Shown one piece after another: positions 60,857 through 64,000 of a DNA stretch of 64,000 bases. Under the pieces are notes generated by a model, which had not been told where the DNA came from, did no database searches, and was given only the letters and a program-made list of their open reading frames with translations. The first letter of the stretch is position 1. Each line of letters starts with the position of its first letter. The position numbers and the translations under genes were made by a program. The stretch is from Comamonas granuli NBRC 101663 (lineage in GTDB: Bacteria; Pseudomonadota; Gammaproteobacteria; Burkholderiales; Burkholderiaceae_C), in NCBI RefSeq assembly GCF_000739995.1, contig NZ_BBJX01000002.1, positions 124,001 through 188,000 on the forward strand. The letters are read 5' to 3'.

Positions 60857-61734
60857 TGGATTGGGCCTACCTGTTCGAGATCAGCCTCACCGGCATCGCC
60901 AGCGGCGGCCTGTACGCGCTCGCGGCGCTCGCCTTCGTCATGGTCTACAAGGCCACGCGCGTGGTCAACATCGCCATCGGCGAGATGCTCATGGCCGGGG
61001 GCTACCTGTTCTTCACCTTCGCCGCCATGTGGGCGCTGCCGCTGTGGCTCGCCATCCCCGCCGCCGTGCTGGCCTGCGGCCTGCTGGGCGCGGTCATCGA
61101 GCGCAGCATGATCCGCCCGCTGCTGGGCGAGCCGCCGATCTCCGTGTTCATGGTCACCGTGGGCCTGGGTTCGGTGCTGGTGGGCCTGGTGGAGGTGATC
61201 TGGAGCGCCGACCAGCGCCGCCTGCCCGACTTCATGCCCACGCAGCCCATCATGATCGGCGACGCCTTCCTCGCGCCCAAGGTCTTCTGGGGCGCCGTGG
61301 TGGCCACGGTGTTCATCGCCGCGGTGCTGCTGGTGTTCCGCTACTGGCGCGGCGGCGTGGCCCTGCGCGCCACGGCCAGCGACCAGGGGGCGGCGTATTC
61401 GGTGGGCATCAACGTGCCGCGCGTGTTCTCGCTCGCCTGGGTGGCCAGCGCCATGCTGGCGGCCATCTCCGGGATCATCGTCGGCTCCATCGGCGGCATC
61501 TCGTCGAGCATGGGCGTGTTCGGCCTCTCGGTGCTGGTGGTGGTGATCGTGGGCGGCCTGGACAGCGTGCTCGGCGCGCTGGTGGGCGGCGTGCTCATCG
61601 GCCTGGTCGAGGCGCTGGCCGGCGCCTATCTGGGCGGCGAATACAAGCTGCTCGCCACCTTCGTGGTGCTGGTCGTCATCCTCATGGCGCGGCCCTATGG
61701 CCTGTTCGGCACACACGAAATCGAAAGACTGTAA
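60853..61734 (+). CDS. livH: ABC transporter permease LivH-type (second system)
   Basis: Protein of 293 residues with about eight membrane segments. LTGIASGGLYALAALAFVMVYK at the N-terminus and RVVNIAIGEMLMAGGYLFF are LivH signatures; ALRATASDQGAAYSVGIN is the coupling loop. ATG overlaps the livG stop (ATGA). Forms the permease with the following LivM. Confidence 0.92.
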   Translation: MMDWAYLFEISLTGIASGGLYALAALAFVMVYKATRVVNIAIGEMLMAGGYLFFTFAAMWALPLWLAIPAAVLACGLLGAVIERSMIRPLLGEPPISVFMVTVGLGSVLVGLVEVIWSADQRRLPDFMPTQPIMIGDAFLAPKVFWGAVVATVFIAAVLLVFRYWRGGVALRATASDQGAAYSVGINVPRVFSLAWVASAMLAAISGIIVGSIGGISSSMGVFGLSVLVVVIVGGLDSVLGALVGGVLIGLVEALAGAYLGGEYKLLATFVVLVVILMARPYGLFGTHEIERL

Positions 61735-61747
61735 GGGCCCCACCACC

Positions 61748-62785
61748 ATGCGCATCGGAACCCTCAAGGAAAGCTACGTCGCCGACGCCGCGCTGTTTGA
61801 CTCGCGCACCCAGCATGCCTGGCTGGCCATTGCCGCCGCACTGCTGCTGCTGTTTCCCTTCATCGCCAGCGACTACTGGCTCTACCTGGCCTGCCTGGTG
61901 GCCATCAACGTGGCCAGTGCCACGGGCCTGAACATCCTCACCGGCTACACGGGCCTGGTGAGCCTGGGCCAGGCCGCCTTCATGGGCCTGGGCGCGTACA
62001 CAGTGGCCATCCTGCAGACGCGCTACGGCACGCCCTTCCTGCTGAACCTGCTGGCCGGCGGCGTGGTGGCCATGCTGGGCGGCATCGTGGTGGGCATTCC
62101 CTCGCTGCGCGTCAAGGGGCTGTACCTGGCGATCGCCACCATCGCGGCCTCGTTCATCGCGCACTTCCTGTTCGCCAACTTCCAGATCACCGGCGGCACG
62201 GCCGGGCTGTCGCTGCCGCCGGCGCGGTTGTTCGGGCTGGACCTGGACACCTCGTTCCGCCTGTACTGGCTCATCCTGCCCGTGACGGTGCTCATGCTGC
62301 TGGGCGCGGCCAACCTGTTTCGCACGCGCATCGGCCGCGCCTTCATCGCCATCCGCGACCGCGACATCTCCGCCGAGGTGCTGGGCATTCCCCTGCTGCG
62401 CTACAAGCTGCTGTCCTTCGGCCTGTCGTCGTTCTACGCCGGCATTGCCGGGGGGCTGTGGGCCTACTTCTTCCGCGTGGTCACGCCCGAGAGCTTTCCG
62501 CTGTCCCTGTCCATCTTCTTCCTGGCGGCCATCATCGTGGGCGGCATGGGCTCCATCCTGGGCGGCATCCTGGGCGCGGTGTTCATGACCATGGTGCCCG
62601 AGCTGCTCAAGCTGGTGTTCGACTGGCTGCCCGGCGGCACCGAGCTCACCGTCTTCCTCTCGCCCGTGCGCCTGATCGTGTTTGGCGCACTCATCATCGG
62701 TTTTCTGGTGTTCGAGCCGCTGGGGCTCGCAGAAATGTGGCGGCGCACGCGCCGCTTCTTCCACCTGTGGCCTTTCCGCAATTAA
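61748..62785 (+). CDS. livM: ABC transporter permease LivM-type (second system)
   Basis: Protein of 345 residues. GLNILTGYTGLVSLGQAAFMGLGAY is the LivM signature and FIAIRDRDISAEVLGI the coupling loop. A soluble N-terminal stretch MRIGTLKESYVADAALFDS is typical of this branch. Fourteen bases from livH. A normal LivM tail (FEPLGLAEMWRR) contrasts with the odd tail of the first system's LivM. Confidence 0.92.
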   Translation: MRIGTLKESYVADAALFDSRTQHAWLAIAAALLLLFPFIASDYWLYLACLVAINVASATGLNILTGYTGLVSLGQAAFMGLGAYTVAILQTRYGTPFLLNLLAGGVVAMLGGIVVGIPSLRVKGLYLAIATIAASFIAHFLFANFQITGGTAGLSLPPARLFGLDLDTSFRLYWLILPVTVLMLLGAANLFRTRIGRAFIAIRDRDISAEVLGIPLLRYKLLSFGLSSFYAGIAGGLWAYFFRVVTPESFPLSLSIFFLAAIIVGGMGSILGGILGAVFMTMVPELLKLVFDWLPGGTELTVFLSPVRLIVFGALIIGFLVFEPLGLAEMWRRTRRFFHLWPFRN

Positions 62786-62809
62786 CCCCGTCAACAAGGA
62801 GACAGAGAC

Positions 62810-64000
62810 ATGGCACAGCAACCCGCATCCACCCGGCGCCGCAGCCTCATGCTGGGCGCCGCCGCTGCCGCCGGCAGCGCAGCGCTCACGCACCCGCTCG
62901 CAGTGCTCGCCCAGGGCGCCGAGGAGATCGTCATCGGCGGCTCCATCCCCATGACGGGCGTGTTCGCCTTCGCCGGCGTGGGCATCAACGCCGGCATCCA
63001 GGACTACGTGAAGATCGTCAACGACGCCGGCGGCATCAAGGGCCGCAAGGTCAAGTACGTGCCCGAGGACACGGGCTACAAGGTGGACGTGTCGGTGGCC
63101 GCGTTCAAGAAGATCACCAGCCAGAACAAGGTCAACGTCTACTACGGCGACTCCACCGGCTTCGCCAAGACCATCAACCCCGAGCTGGAGAGGAACGGCA
63201 ACATCCTCATGGCCGGCGCCTCCTTCGCCACCGAGCTCAACGACCCCAAGAAGTACCCGCACCAGTTCCTCGTGGGCCCGGACTACACCGAGATGTTCGG
63301 CATCCTGCTCAAGCACATCGCCAAGGAAAAGCCGGGCGCCAAGGTGGCCTTCGTGTACTCGGACTCCGAATTCGGCCGCGACCCCATCGACTCCAGCGAG
63401 GCCCTGGCCAAGAAGCTGGGCCTGTCCGTGCCCATCAAGATCATGACGCCCGCGGGCAGCGTGGATGTCTCCACCGAAGTCATCAAGCTGCGCCGCGCCG
63501 CGCCCGACTACACCATCTTCCACGGCTACATCCTCGCGCCCATCCCCGAGTTCATCACCCAGGGCAAGCAGCAGGGCATGACCAGCAAGTGGATGGGCAC
63601 CTTCTGGACCATGGACAGCTCCACCGTCATGAAGATGGGGCCCGACGGCGACGGCTTCATGGGCGTCATGCCCTACCGCTACTACTACGACACGGAAAAG
63701 GCGCCCATGCTGGAGAAGATCCGCGCCCTGCGCCCGGAGTACCAGAGCACGGCCTACATGCAAGGCTTCCTGGCGGCCATGCTGTTCCTGGAGTCGGCCA
63801 AGCGCTGCCTGGACGGCAACAAGCCGCTCACCGGCGACAACCTCAAGGCCGCGCTCAACAGCCTGAAGGACTTCGACACCGGCGGCCTGATCGGCGTGCC
63901 CATCACCATCAGCGGCAACTCCATCCCCGTGGGCCGCGTGTACAAGGCCGACATGAAGGCGCAAAAAATGGTGGCTGCGTCCGACTGGATCAAGCTCTGA
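62810..64000 (+). CDS. ABC transporter substrate-binding protein (second system)
   Basis: Protein of 396 residues; the stop codon is the last three bases of the window. The N-terminus STRRRSLMLGAAAAAG looks like a twin-arginine (Tat) signal, followed by LAQGAEEIVIGGSIPMTGVFAF, the typical Peripla_BP_6 start. FSLKVAYVY-like and VTPAGSVDVS-type segments complete a LivK fold. AAGGAGA precedes the ATG. A livF gene would be expected just beyond the right edge. Confidence 0.9.
   Translation: MAQQPASTRRRSLMLGAAAAAGSAALTHPLAVLAQGAEEIVIGGSIPMTGVFAFAGVGINAGIQDYVKIVNDAGGIKGRKVKYVPEDTGYKVDVSVAAFKKITSQNKVNVYYGDSTGFAKTINPELERNGNILMAGASFATELNDPKKYPHQFLVGPDYTEMFGILLKHIAKEKPGAKVAFVYSDSEFGRDPIDSSEALAKKLGLSVPIKIMTPAGSVDVSTEVIKLRRAAPDYTIFHGYILAPIPEFITQGKQQGMTSKWMGTFWTMDSSTVMKMGPDGDGFMGVMPYRYYYDTEKAPMLEKIRALRPEYQSTAYMQGFLAAMLFLESAKRCLDGNKPLTGDNLKAALNSLKDFDTGGLIGVPITISGNSIPVGRVYKADMKAQKMVAASDWIKL

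Noticed and set aside
61682-63964. A minus-strand open frame of about 760 codons opposite livM and the binding-protein gene.
   Set aside because: Antisense shadow of the Liv genes; composition and lack of motifs show no real protein.

Overview
The window is a stretch of a high-GC betaproteobacterial chromosome, most likely a member of the Comamonadaceae (Acidovorax/Alicycliphilus/Comamonas-like). The basis is gene content (ArgP, MinCDE, a PduO-type cobalamin adenosyltransferase, many Liv-type ABC transporters, acetoacetate-CoA ligase), very GC-rich third codon positions, and a dispersed family of about 50-bp palindromic intergenic elements whose core reads ATAGCTGCCAGCGCTTGT...AAGCGCTGG. Such elements are, to my knowledge, common in this family. 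The genus is an inference; no rRNA or tRNA gene was seen. The parAB-rsmG-mnmG block with nearby parS sites suggests that 36.5-42.3 kb lies close to the replication origin, although dnaA is not in the window.

Layout. 0-18.9 kb is ordinary housekeeping and central metabolism: argP (cut by the left edge), an MpaA-like M14 peptidase, a flavin reductase, minCDE, an EamA exporter, a TrpB2-type tryptophan synthase beta chain, acetoacetate-CoA ligase, a UbiH-like hydroxylase, a uracil permease, an acetyl-CoA hydrolase/CoA-transferase, a YdiI-like thioesterase, a chemoreceptor with a hemerythrin, cobalamin adenosyltransferase, an EF-hand protein and a D-lactate dehydrogenase. 19.0-27.2 kb is a visibly less GC-rich catabolic cassette: a PaaX-type repressor faces an operon of crotonase, acyl-CoA ligase and a complete LivKGFHM transporter. 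It looks like an acquired unit for taking up a carboxylic acid and activating it with CoA. 27.3-36.3 kb holds a GNAT enzyme, an Fsr-like MFS exporter, a DUF3149 peptide and a tightly packed operon of five exported envelope proteins (COG3014, YcfL/DUF1425, LpoB, an LpoB/CsgG-like protein, a lipoprotein hydrolase), preceded by a membrane methyltransferase and a Met-rich secreted protein.

36.5-42.3 kb carries parB, a small serine hydrolase, parA, a LysE exporter, rsmG and mnmG with three parS-like sites. 42.4-44.9 kb holds small redox and stress genes and an unusual receiver-AraC response regulator. That regulator is divergent from a 1674-residue DUF4347 surface/secreted protein (45.1-50.1 kb), which is followed by a lipoprotein and a clear terminator. 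51.0-56.7 kb has an MFS transporter, a copper module (copA facing copZ-cueR, with two CueR-type boxes between them) and cytosine deaminase. 56.7-59.1 kb is an AT-richer scar that carries an AlbA_2/ATPase gene and the last about 155 codons of a type I restriction subunit (hsdR), probably the remains of a restriction-modification locus. 59.1-64.0 kb is a TetR regulator facing a second Liv transporter (livG, livH, livM, livK) that runs to the right edge.

The points most worth a second look are the five-gene envelope operon, the DUF4347 protein with its candidate regulator and His-Gly/Gly-Cys motifs, the parABS locus with inserted genes and a repeat-supplied parA stop codon, the foreign PaaX-Liv cassette, and the decayed hsdR/AlbA_2 locus.
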